From Euleptes europaea (lineage: Eukaryota; Chordata; Lepidosauria; Squamata; Sphaerodactylidae), in NCBI RefSeq assembly GCF_029931775.1, contig NC_079321.1, positions 78,379,524-78,443,523 on the forward strand: a stretch of 64,000 bases of DNA, in the 5' to 3' direction. The notes below the pieces were generated by a model that saw nothing but the letters and a program-made list of their open reading frames with translations, ran no database searches and was not told the origin of the DNA. Shown here one piece after another: positions 31,144 to 44,000 of this stretch. Both the position numbers and the translations under genes were made by a program. Each line of letters starts with the position of its first letter. The stretch's first letter is position 1.

Positions 31144-31577
31144 GATGAGAAAGGAATGTTTCCATCCAGTTCTAAGGATGGAAAAGCCGTCAGCCTCACC
31201 CAAGGGTTTGATACTGAGGGATTCAATCTGCTCATTGATGTCTGCAGACTTTCCTTGGGTTATTTATTGACTGATATTCCTTGTGGATTGCTCAGTTATT
31301 TTTGGCTGCTTTGCAGAGCCTCTCTACCCTTTCTCTTGTTTTTCTTCTCTGTCCACCGTTAATATAAACCCTTCCAGAGTGTTACTGGAACTGTCATCTA
31401 AAACTATTTGTGAGCATTTTTAATTATGGCCTCACATATTGTTTCTTGGCTTTCGTGAAATGAAACATGTTCATTTGAACTGCTTGCCATCACAGAACTT
31501 CCCTAAAATCGGATATTCCCTGTTGTAGCTTGGAACCTGCCGTCTCCTGGGGCAGGGGGCGAAACACTCCTCAGACT

Positions 31578-33140
31578 TCTGCAGGAGGAGGCTGAAGTTG
31601 GTTCCCAGATCCCAGGTCCTTATTCACATTTCCAAGTTCCTGAATGATATTGAGGGAAATTTAAAAGCTCTGCACCCCAAAACAAGGACTGGACCACAAC
31701 TTATCATATACTCCCACATTCAGGGGACTGTGCTCTCCGAGAAGGTGCATGCTGGGTCCTGGCCCAAAGGCACATTCAGAAAAATGCACATTCAGACACT
31801 GAAGCTCAGCTGCACCCCAAAACAATCTTTGCACCACCTCACATTATACATCCCCACTCTCCAGAGACTGTCCCCGACAAGAAGATATACAATAGTGCCC
31901 AGTCCAAACACTGGTTCTGGCATCACCAGCTTCTTTTTGGGTTGCCCCCCTAGAAACCTGTATTGCAAAGTACATTCAAATAAGGAACTGGAACAGTGCA
32001 CCCCAAAATAAAGTTCGGACCACCACATATAATACACCCCCACATTCAGGGGACTGTGCCCTCTGAGAGGGTGCATGCTAGTCCTGGTCCAAAGTCCGGT
32101 TCTTGTGCCAGCTGCTCCCAAGCTGGGTGCCCCCAGGACAAATGCACATACAGACACTGAGGCTCAGCTGCACCCCAAAACAATCTTTGGGCCACCCCAA
32201 AGGTCACATCCCTGCACTGCAGAGACTGTCCCCTTAAAGAAGTCATACAGTGGGGCTTACATCCAAACACCAGTTCTGGCACCACTGGCTTCTTTTTGGT
32301 CACGCCCCCACTCCCAGAAACCTGTATTGCAAAGAAGATTTGAATAAGGAACTGGAACAGTTGGGTGCCTTATTCACCCCAAATTAAGATTTGGACTGCC
32401 ACATATCATACACCCCCACACCTCCGAGATGACACATGTTGGGTCCTGGTCTAAAGTCTAGTTCTTGTGCCAGCTGCTCCTAAGTGGGATGCCCCCAGCA
32501 AAAATGCACATACAGACACTGAGGCTCAGCTGCACCCCAAAACAATATTTGGACCACCCCACATCACACATCCCCACTCTCCAGAAACTGTCCCCTGCAA
32601 GAATTCGTGCAGTGGTGCCCAATCCAAACACTGGTTCTGGCACCACAGGCTTCTATTTGGGTCTCCACCAAGTGGCCTGTATTTCAACAAAGATTTGAAT
32701 AAGGAACTGGAACTACATGCCCACTGCACCCCAAAATAAGGATTGGACCACAGCACATCATAAACCCCCATATTCAGGGTACTGTGCCCTACAACAGAAC
32801 GTAGGCTTTTGGGGATGGGGCTGAGGGCAGTGATTTGCACTGTCACACCCGGGTATTGTTTTGGGGTGCAGCTGAGCCTCAGTGTGTGTAAGTGCATTGG
32901 TCTTGGGGGCAACCGGCTTGGCAGCAGATGGCAGAAGAACCAGACTTTTGACCAGGACCCAGCATATACCTTCTCGGAGGGCACAGTCCCCTGAATGTGG
33001 GGGTGTATGATATGTGGTGGTCCAATCCTTTTTTAAAATTTCCCTCAATATCATTCTGCAGCTAGGAAATGTGAATAAGGAACTGGGAACAGGGAACGAA
33101 GTGGAAACTGGGAACCAACTTCAGCCTCCTGCAGGAGGTG
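31578..33140. mobile_element. Long inverted-repeat element with internal ~360-bp tandem array
   Basis: The left end (gctgaagttggttcccag, ccttattcacatttcc, atgatattgagggaaattt) recurs inverted at the right end (aaatttccctcaatatcat, ggaaccaacttcagcc). Between them a unit of about 358-362 bp repeats (ctgcaccccaaaacaat at about 31810, 32168 and 32530), itself built of two related halves; the last unit is inverted. No coding frame. The right end lies about 195 bp upstream of the ENPP3 start codon. Confidence 0.75.
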
Positions 33141-33149
33141 CCATTTCAA

Positions 33150-33335
33150 AAATACATAGCAAAGTTTGAGCTTGCTGACCTCACTGTTGTCTTAATACTT
33201 TCTTCATGCCTCTCCCTCAAGGACTCTGATCTCATTTATATGTTGTAAGAGCAGATAGACAATCACTCCGTATGTGCTGAGGTGCAGCAGAATTGGAAGT
33301 CCCAAGGAAAACAAAGGTTTATAATTAGGGAAATA
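33150..33335 (+). promoter_or_regulatory. ENPP3 5' untranslated/promoter-proximal region
   Basis: Unique-looking sequence directly before the ENPP3 ATG. No canonical TATA box at an obvious distance; the start site cannot be placed. It is hemmed in on the left by a long inverted-repeat element. Confidence 0.45.
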
Positions 33336-33380
33336 ATGGAAACGTTATCCATTCTTCGGAAATATAAGATACTCTGTGCA
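33336..33380 (+). CDS. ENPP3: ENPP3 exon 1 (coding part)
   Basis: Fifteen codons ending LRKYKILCA before the donor gtaagt. The end aligns with LKKYKIACI of human ENPP3, whose tail is longer. Phase 0 fits exon 2. The block was found by homology and splice consistency, being too short to stand out as an open frame. Confidence 0.85.
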
Positions 33381-34951
33381 GTAAGTATTGTTCTTTTTTT
33401 TAAATTTTTAAATTAATCATAGCTGCAGAGTTCACTGCATTTAACAGATTAAGCATATTAATTAATTCCTTTTACCATCCAGAAATTTTCTGGGAGAGAT
33501 GTAACGGTATTTAGGATACTGCCTAAACAAAGCTATGCCTATTTTTAATGCTCTTGTCTTATATACCACTAAAGAGAAGTCAAGAAAACTTAAAACTTCA
33601 AAGACTGGGCGGGGGGGGGGGTGAAATCCCATTCACTTTAGACTGCCTGTAGGCTGGGTAGGGTACCTTGTTTGTTTGTATTTTAAAACAAAATGTAGAC
33701 TTCTCTTACTAGCATGGGGTATTTTCATTCATCACTTGTTGTAACGTAGTGGCTCCCGGAGGTTTTGGCAATGAATAAGTTCCTTTCCTCTAAGGTCCCC
33801 AACCTAGCTTGCTTAAACAGAGAATGTAGGAACAGAAGGACATAAATGAATAAAAAGGCAGGGTCAGCAGTGGTGTCTTGATGCCAGTAGGGGTATATGG
33901 GAGCTCCTTTCTCACATCACCTGTCTAAATTTACAGGCGGAAGTCCCACCTCCCTGTGTGTGTGTTTAGGTGTGACCCATGAGGCAGCAGTGGGCGATGG
34001 GCAAGCCTCTCTGCCCTGGGATGGTGCTTATCAGGGCTATGCAGAGAGCCTGGTTTTTTTTCTACAGAGTGGGGTGGCAGGGGTGTGTGTGGGGGGCCCC
34101 CTCTCTCTGTACAGGGGAGGGGGAAGAAGGGCTGAGAGGTTTCCCCAGTCGGTGGGTCTGTAAAGCCCCTCCGAGTGGTTTTTTCAGCCCGTGCCACCTC
34201 CAGCCAGGAGATTCCCAAACAAGGTTTTTTTTGACTAGGAGAGAGCCAGAGTGCTTTTTAAGCAGTTCTCTTTTCTCTAGTTATAGACCCGCTAAACGGC
34301 GTTTATTTTTCCTTCTTTCCAGAGCATGTGGTTAGGTTGCCAGAATCCAGCCAGGAGATTCACAGACAAGTGATTTTTTGACTAGGGAGAGGTTGTGGTT
34401 GTTGGGAGCATGCTTTTATAGCCTGCAGACCCCTCCTCCCCCCCTAAAAGCATGCCCTTCAGCTTTTTTCCCCAATCCTGCACCCTAGGGCAGAGAGAGA
34501 GAGAGAGAGACTATTTTCCCCGCTAGAAGCACAGCTAAGTCTCAGACAGATCCTCAAGCATGGATGTAGAACAGGGCAGATAGAGAAGCCCCCCCCCCCA
34601 GACCCCACTCTTGTCACACAAGCAGGCTACAGGCTGTGCTGCCTTCACCCAGCCCCCAAGACAGAGAAAGCAGCCAGCCAGGCACGACCCCCCCACTTCC
34701 TGCAGCTGTAAATGTGCAGAAACTTCCTTTCCGGCTTGCTGTCAGTATCTGCCCCATTCCTTTCATTTCTAACCGTGCAGAGTGGAATTTTTTTAGGGAG
34801 ACAGCCCCCTGACTGCCAGATGTCTTATCTTTTTTTTTCTAAGCGCCTCTGTGCCAAAAAACAGCCATCTCACTGTGTGCCCCCAAAGGCAGCAGGGGTG
34901 GGGCGAAAGCGGAACAGGGGCTTTGGACCGTCTCTAGCCAGAGTGCAAGGG

Positions 34952-35003
<52 letters not shown>

Positions 35004-38000
35004 CTGAATGCCAGCAGTCTCCTTTCACCAGTAGCCCTAGATAACAGGCACGCTACAAGGGGGAGTGGTCGACAGCTCTGAGGCATTGTGTTCAGGGTCC
35101 ATCTTTGAACAAAAAAAATTTATGGCGATCCAGTGAGGGTCTTTCCTTGGGTATGCAACAGTTCCAACTAAGTAGTTAAAACAATATACAATCCTATTAC
35201 GAATTTTTTTTTTTGCACATTCCTGTAGGAAAGCCACCTTACAGTTTTTTACATTTATAGTTCTCAATTGTTTAGTAGTTTTACTCTGCATGTTACCGTA
35301 GTAAAGACAATATCAAAATATTACTTCTTTTAAAGAGTAGGATTATACCACACAGAACTCCCTTTCAAATAAATATAGGAAATCTAGAAATACAAGCATG
35401 AATCAGGGTAAGCTTGAAATTGTTAAACTGTCAGGCTGCTATCTCGGTTTCAGTATTGTTTCTGTGTTGGTACTGTACTGTCTAGCCTCAAGGCCGACCA
35501 CACATACCAAGGCCTGGGAACACTGCTCCTGAGAAAGTTGACTCTGTCTGTGTATGCTAATGTTGTATAATCTCCCGCCATTTACTGCCTTATATTATCG
35601 TTCGGCTAGTGAGACTCTCATAGCTGCCATAGTTCCCTGTATGCACTGTATTGCCTTTTTGACCAGTAAAAGCCATCTGATTGGATTCTATACGACTCTG
35701 TGGTGATTTCTGGTTCGAAGGGTCAGGAGCTTACATTATGGCAGCTATCTATCTCCTTCTTTATTGTACTACTAGTCAGGCTGGAGCCCAGGAGGGTTCG
35801 CCTGCCGCTTGGATGGGAGCTGAGAAGCTCTCCGAGTGACCTATTATCCTGGATTCCTCTCGGAAGGATCCCACCCTGTTACAGGACATAGTCGCTGAAC
35901 TCTTCAGGACTACCCTAGAGGTTTGCCGCTTGAGGGGACTGGTACAGGAACAGTGGCAATCTCTTAAAGGGACTCTCTGGATGTTGACGTCGGAGGATAC
36001 TGATACTCGTTTAGATCTTCAAGTCTTGGATCAATTACTGGACGATGCCCGATTGGTAACTGAGGATTTACAAGTACTAACTGGACTTTTGGATAATCTT
36101 ATTTCTCGAGAAACTCTTTCCTCTAGTTCTACCATGGCGGGAGCCCCGCCGGAGGGTTTTTCCCTGATCCCGGATGCAGCCAGTTGTCAGGCTGAGGCCA
36201 AGCGAGTCGCTATTAGCACCGCTCTTCTCCTTGTGGAATGTACAAAGGACACCCCGGTAGCCACCTTGGCTCAAGTTTTGACCTCGACTTTTGGAGCCGA
36301 GGCACCCGCACTGGCGGTTCGAGTACAACCTCTGCTGGGCGGGGAACCCGACCCCATACTCTCACTCCTGGAGACGGAACTTTTGCCGCGCATTACGGCG
36401 GAGGCTGCCCTAAGACTTGAGAATGCCAAAGTTCTTGCGGATCAGAAAGCCGCCGAAGCGGCTAAGGTCGCAAGAGAGAGAGAAGCTGCTGAAGCAGCCA
36501 GGGCGGCTGCAGCAAGAGCTAGGGATCGGGCGAACATGGAAACGCGCCCCAAGGACAATGTACAAGGGCTATCAGGTCTGTCTTTTTCCCCGGCGTTTGT
36601 CCCGTCGCGCGCGACCCAACGCGCACGCCGTTTGGCTGACCGACGTCGAGACTCAGGAGAGTCTGAAGACGAGGATCTGTATGGGGATAGCTCTCAATGG
36701 GCCACAAGCTTCCGGACCAGTAAACCTCATCTTACTGGTGGCCCAAGTGAGGAGGTTCACCTCTTACGAGCCCAGAATCGGGAGCTCTCCGACCGTGTTG
36801 ATCAACTCCAGGAACTAATGGAACGTATGCTTCAGGAGAACAGGCAATTACAACAAACCCTGATAGCCCAGAGACAGCCCGTTCCGATACCGGGTCAGGG
36901 GGTACCCATACAGCCACCCCAACCACCCGCTAATGTGCCTGCTCCACCCTTGCCTCCTGGAGCTCCTGTTGTTCCTCCGCCCGGACCACCCGTGCAACCT
37001 GGTCAACCTGCGCCCGGCCCTTGGAAGCAACTCAAATTGAGGACTACGTACGACGGATCTCTCGAGACTTTGCCTTGTTTCTTGCATCAAGTGGACAGTT
37101 ATATGCGAGAACAAGGACAACTTTTCCCCACGGAAGATAGCCGGGTGCGTTATGTAGCTTCCCTTCTAACAGGTAAAGCGGCTGACTGGATGGTCCTCCA
37201 GTTTGACACTCGCTCTCGTGCTATTCGTTCCCTCAACAACTTCATGACTGCCCTGAGGAGGAGGTTTGAGGACCCCTTCCTGGGGGAAAGAGCCAAAACG
37301 GAACTCTTACAATTAAAACAAGGCTCTGCTACAGTTCGAGAATTTGCCGATGAATTTCAACGACTGGCAAGTAAAATTGTAGGTTGGCCCGAGACCACCC
37401 TGATCCATCATTTCAGGGAAGCCTTGCATCCTGACGTTCTGAACTGGTCTTACATGCGGGGCGATCCCGATACCCTCGAAGACTGGATCCTATTGGCCGA
37501 GGAAGTGGAAAGCCGCCGACGCTTTATTTCTCTCGTCCGTCAAAAGCACAAGGAAAAAGGCACCCAAAAGCCTCAACCCAAGGCACCACTGCTCGTCCCA
37601 CGAAATCCTCCACGTCCGCCCCAGGAACGTGAAGCCCGATTTCAGAGGGGTGCCTGTCTTACTTGCGGAGAAATGGGCCACTTTGCAGCCGTTTGCCCGC
37701 ACCGCCATGAATTATCTCGTCTCAGCACGACAACCCGCGCCAGAGGTCGTCCACCACGCAGAGGCACCGCGGCTACCCGCAGCGCAGCTCCGGGAAAACC
37801 CACACCCTCTGCACTCCATGCCGGGGACCCAGCCTCCCTGCCTTCTACCAACGACCCCGCCGGGTCTCGGATTACAAGTGCCCCATTGGGGGACAACTTT
37901 CCCTCTTCGGATGAGGAAAATCCTTGGAATTCTCCAGCCTTAAACCTGGAATCTCCCCTCGACTTGTCAAAAAACGGCTCCGGTCTGTGGTGAATGGAGC

Positions 38001-41000
38001 GTCTCCACAGACCTCTCAGGATCCTCCTATCAAACCGAATGCTCCTACCAAAATCAAAGAAGTGGACTCCACCGTCTACGTGGATGCAGTATTACAACAC
38101 CTTAACGGTGGCCCACAACTACCTGTCAAAGCACTAATTGACTCCGGTTGCTGTCGCACTCTCATAAGCGAAGCCACTTTTGCTGCACTCAGAGCCGACT
38201 CTGAGGCTTTACCCGCCCCTGTCCAATTTGCCCAAATGGACGGAAGCCATTTCCAGGGGGGTCCAGTTGATCACCGCACCATAGGGGTGGCAATGGGAAT
38301 TGGCTCCCACTGGGAGCAAATAGACTTCACTATAGCCCCTATCCGTTTTGAAGTGGTCTTGGGTATTAACTGGATTAAGGGACACAGTCCCAGCATTAAC
38401 TGGGAAACAAACACTATCTCCTTCGCCAGTCCTATGTGCGATCAGCACCGGCAGAACTTTGCGCTGTTATACCCACCCGTCCCAGCATTGGCCTCCGATG
38501 TCCCAACGCTTCCAGTTCTACCTAACGTCTATCGAGACTTCGTGGATGTCTTCGACCTTAAAGAATGTGACACCTTACCCCCCCACCGAGCCTCGGACTG
38601 TACAATTGAGGTAGTCAAGGACTGCACATTAACCAAAAGCAAAATTTACCCTATGAGCGCTTCCGAGCGCACTGTTCTCCGGGACTTCCTTGACAAAAAC
38701 CTCGCCAGAGGGTTCATTCGCCCATCGAATGCCCCGAACTCGGCCCCCGCGTTTTTTGTCCGAAAAAAGGAGGGCGACCTTCGTTTATGCATTGACTTCC
38801 GAAAACTCAATGCGGTTACCCAAACCAACGCCTATCCTATCCCATTAATTTCTGATATTTTGGGACAGTTACAGGAGGGCCGGATATTCTCCAAACTAGA
38901 CTTGGTGGAAGCCTACTACCGAGTCCGCATCCGCGAAGGAGATGAGCACCTCACTGCCTTCTCTAGCTGTTTCGGTATGTATGAATTCCTCGTGATGCCG
39001 TTCGGATTAAAAGGGGCCCCGGGGGTCTTTATGCAACTCATCAACGAAATCCTTCATGACTTGCTGTATCGCGGGGTGGTGGTTTACTTAGACGACATTC
39101 TTATTTATTCAAAAACCATGGAAGAGCATGTCACTTTAGTCCGAGAAGTTCTGCAACGCCTGCGCAACCACCAACTCTTTGCCAAACTGGCTAAATGCGA
39201 ATTTCATCAAAGCCAGTTCACATTCTTAGGATACATAATCTCCCACCAAGGTCTTCGCATGGACCCTGTCAAAGTCCAAGCCGTTCTCGATTGGACTCCC
39301 CCCACCAACCGCAAGCAAGTGCAACAGTTTTTGGGGTTTGCAAACTTTTATCGAGGGTTCATTCCTAACTTCGCCCAAGTGGCCCTACCCATTACTGATT
39401 TACTAAAAACCAAAGGGAAAGCAAACACGGCTACCTTACCTTCCGCAAAAATCCTGTGGACTGATCAATGCCAAGCTGCGTTTGTAGCTCTCAAACGCCT
39501 CTTCACATCCGAACCCGTATTACGGCACCCAGACCCAAACCAAATGTTTGTTGTGCAAGTCGATGCCTCCGATGTAGCTATGGGAGGGGCCCTTCTTCAA
39601 AAAGGTCCGGATGGCCTTCTTCACCCCTGCGCTTACTTTTCGAGGAAATTTGCGCACGCACAATTGAACTGGCCCATTTGGGAAAAAGAGGCAGCGGCCG
39701 TTCACCATGCCCTAACTCTCTGGAGGCAATTCTTAGAGGGGTCCAATATCCCCTTCGAGGTTTGGACCGATCACAAGAACCTAGCTGCCCTCACAGGGTC
39801 CCATAAACTATCAGCGAAACAACAACGTTGGGCTGAATTCTTCGCTCAGTTTCGTTTCGTCCTAAAGCATGTTCCTGGGAAGCAAAACGTTCTCGCAGAT
39901 GCCCTCTCCCGGTTGCCACAATACCCGGTAAAACTCGAGAGACCGACTGACTCTCTGTTCACCCCTACGCAAAGGGGAGCCCTTCCTGTACTGGCCGTGC
40001 AAACTCGATCTCAGCGACAGCATCCCAGATCCAGTTCTCCAGCACCTCCAACCCGAGCGGCTACCCAACCACCCTCGCAACAGCAACGAACCGACGATCC
40101 CGATCCTCCAACCCCACCGGCTGCCCTACCGCCTACGACCTGCGCACCACCGCACGTAAGCTCTACCCCCATAACTACTCCTAAAACTACTATAGCCGGG
40201 GGGGGGGGGGTCCCGCCAGGATTCCCATCTCCGAATCCTTTTAAAATACCCTTCGGGACCACTGCCTTTCTGAACACTCCACTCACACCCTACCCCCTGG
40301 GGTAATGGAACAGGGGGGCTCATGGTACAAAGACTCTAAATTGTACGTACCCAAGGCACTTCGAAAAGACGTTTTACACTTAGCTCATGGAGTAAAAACA
40401 GCTGGACACTTTGGATTCCTAAAAACTCTCCACTTATTGCGCCGACAATTTTGGTGGGGGGGAATGCGTTCCGATGTTGACTCTTTTATTCGCAGCTGCC
40501 CTGTTTGCGCCACAATGAAACGCTCACAAGGCAAACCCCCGGGGCTACTGCAACCTCTAGAAACACCCAACAAACCATGGGAAGTAATTGCTATGGACTT
40601 TATGACTGATCTCCCTCTCAGCGGGGGAAAAACTGTATTATGGGTTATTACCGACTTGTTTTCTAAGCAAATCCATTTGATTCCATGCGCAGGAATTCCC
40701 TCTGCTCAAAAAATGGCCCGCCTCTTCGTGACACATATCTTCAAATTACATTCGTTTCCGCGCAAAATAATCTGTGACCGCGGCAGTGGCTTTGTTTCCA
40801 AGTTTTGGAAAGCATTTCTCAAGTTGGTGGGGGTGGAACAGGGATTGTCTACTGCATACCATCCCCAAACCGATGGTCAAACTGAACGTGTAAATGCTGT
40901 CCTTGAATGTTATTTACGCTGTTATGTTAACTACCACCAAGATAACTGGGTAGAAATGTTGCCTTTTGCAGAATATGCCTACAATAATGCTGTCCATCAA

Positions 41001-44000
41001 TCTACAGGGTTTAGCCCATTCTATGCAGTGTATGGGCAAGAGTTTGGTCCTGTTACTCCCACAAGCACTGTGGAGGGGGAGGGAGATCCTGACATTGCTT
41101 CCTGGGCACACACCCTCCGTACCACTTGGCCTTGGCTCATTAACAATCTCGACCGAGCCAAGCGCAAATACAAAGCACAAGCTGATAAACATCGTTCCCC
41201 CGGGGGCGAACTGCGAGTGGGTAAATTGGTCTACCTTTCCACCAAAAACCTACGTTCCACCCGTCCGTGCCTTAAACTCAATGCTAAATTCATTGGCCCA
41301 TTCCCGATCACCCGGGTCATAAATCCTGTCACGGTGGAATTAGCTCTCCCGAAAACCCTGAGGCGTGTGCATCCCGTTTTCCACATTAGCCTCCTGAAGC
41401 CCCATACAGCCTCTCCACGATGGCATCTCGATCCGCCCCCCGAACAGCCCATTATGGTGGGGGGGGAAGAGCACTTCGAAGTCTCCAAAATCCTTGACTC
41501 CCGTGTTCACCATGGAAACCTACAGTATTTGGTCCGGTGGAAGCACTTCCCCCCTGCCTACGACGAATGGGTTCGTGCACGAGATGTCTCCGCCCCCAAA
41601 CTAATCGATGCCTTTCACACTGCCTACCCGGACAGACCATCCCCCTTACCGACTGGGAGGGGGCCTTAAGGGGAGCAGGATGTCAGGCTGCTATCTCGGT
41701 TTCAGTATTGTTTCTGTGTTGGTACTGTACTGTCTAGCCTCAAGGCCGACCACACATACCAAGGCCTGGGAACACTGCTCCTGAGAAAGTTGACTCTGTC
41801 TGTGTATGCTAATGTTGTATAATCTCCCGCCATTTACTGCCTTATATTATCGTTCTGCTAGTGAGACTCTCATAGCTGCCATAGTTCCCTGTATGCACTG
41901 TATTGCCTTTTTTACCAGTAAAAGCCATCTGATTGGATTCTATACGACTCTGTGGTGATTTCTGGTTCGAAGGGTCAGGAGCTTACAGAAATGGAACGCA
42001 TGGACATTTCAGTCCTGGGAGTAAGTGAATTAAAGTGGACTGGATTAGGACATTTTCAATCAGAAAATTACAAAGTGTTTTATTCAGGGAATGACAAAAA
42101 GAGAAGAAACGGAGTTGCTTTAATAGTGAGGCAAGATGTAGCAAAAGCAGTCAGGAGCTATAATGCAAAGTCTGACCGAAAAATATCAATCAGACTTCAG
42201 GGAAAGCCTATCAACATAAGTATCCTTCAAGTTTATGCCCCAACTACAGATGCTGATGAGGAAGAAATTGAAAGTTTTTATGCCAGTGTTCAGGAAGAAA
42301 TTGATCACACACCTAAACAAGATATGCTGATAATCATAGGTGATTGGAACGCAAAAGTAGGAAACAAAGCAGAATCAAATGTTGTTGGCAGATTTGGGCT
42401 AGGAGCACGGAATGAAGCAGGAGAACGCCTCGTAGAATTCTGTGAAGACAACAATCTGTTCATTGCAAACACATGTTTCAGGCAACCAAATAGACGATTG
42501 TATACATGGACATCACCAGACGGCCAGTATAGAAATCAAATAGATTATATAATTGGAAGCAGAAGATGGAGAAGCTCTATTCTCTCGGCCAAAACAAGAC
42601 CAGGAGCCGACTGCAGTACAGATCATGAATTGGTAATATTGAAAATCAAGATAAAGCTTAAGAAAAACACCAAAACATTCATAGCACCAAAATACAATCT
42701 AAACAATATTCTGGAAGAGTTTAAAGACCATGTAAGGAACAGATTTGCATTACTAAGTTCAAGTGAATGTAAACCTGAAGAATTATGGGTGGAAACTAGA
42801 GATATTATCAAGGAAGAATGTGCAAAGACTATTCCTGTAGCCAAAAGAAAAGAAAAACCTTGATGGATGTCTGAGGAAACTCTTAAAATTGCCAGAGATA
42901 GACGAGAAGCAAAAGTAGAAGGTGACAGAAATAGAATCAAAAGTCTAAGTGCAATGTTCCAGCGTCTAGCACGTAGAGACAAAGAGACCTATTATAATAA
43001 CCAGTGTAAAGAAATAGAAGAGAACAACAAAAAAGGAAGAACAAGAGATCTGTTCCACAAGATCTAAGAAATCAAAGGGAAATTTAAAGCACGGTTAGGC
43101 ATGCTGAAAGATCAGCATGGAAATACATTAACTGAACAGGACAAAATAAAGAAAAGGTGGGAACAATACACTGAAGAGCTATACAGAAGAGATGAAAGGA
43201 TAAAAGATTCTTTCCAAGAAGAATCTTTTGAAGAAGAACCTACAGTTTTAGAAAGTGAAGTGAAAGCTGCATTGAGAGCAATCAGGAGAAACAAATCACC
43301 AGGAGCAGATGGGATATCAATAGAGCTATTCCAAGCCACAGAAACAGAGTCCATCAAAATCTTGACAAGAAATCAAGAATATGCCAACAGATATGGAAAA
43401 CAAAACAATGGCCCACAGACTGGAAACGATCCATTTACATTCCAATTACCAAGAAAGGAGACATCAAAGATTCCAACAACTATCGGACCATTGCATTAAT
43501 TTCTCATGCAAGTAAAGTGATGTTCAAAATCTTACAGCAAAGGCTGTTACCATATATGGAACGAGAAATGCCTGATGTTCAAGCTGGTTTCAGAAAAGGA
43601 AGAGGCACTAGAGATCATATTGCAAATATACGCTGGTTACTGGAGCGTACGAGAGAATTTCAGAAGAAAATCAGCTTGTGTTTCATAGATTACAGCAAAG
43701 CTTTTGACTGTGTGGATCAAGAAAAGCTATGGCTGGTTTTAAAGGAAATGGGTGTGCCATGTTTTGATGCGCAACCTGTACTTTGGACAAGAGGCCACAG
43801 TTAGAACAGAATATGGAGAAACGGAATGGTTTCCAATTGGCAAAGGTGTCAGACAAGGATGTATTTTATCTCCCTATCTCTTCAATCTATATGCAGAACA
43901 TATACAGTAATTAGGAAAGCTGGATTAGATTTAGATGAAGGTGGGGTGAAAATTGGAGGGAGGAACATTAATAATTTGAGATATGCTGATGACACTACAT

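Noticed and set aside
31598-33054. Repeated frames with similar peptides
   Set aside because: They arise from the 360-bp tandem array in an inverted-repeat element; no codon bias or domain.
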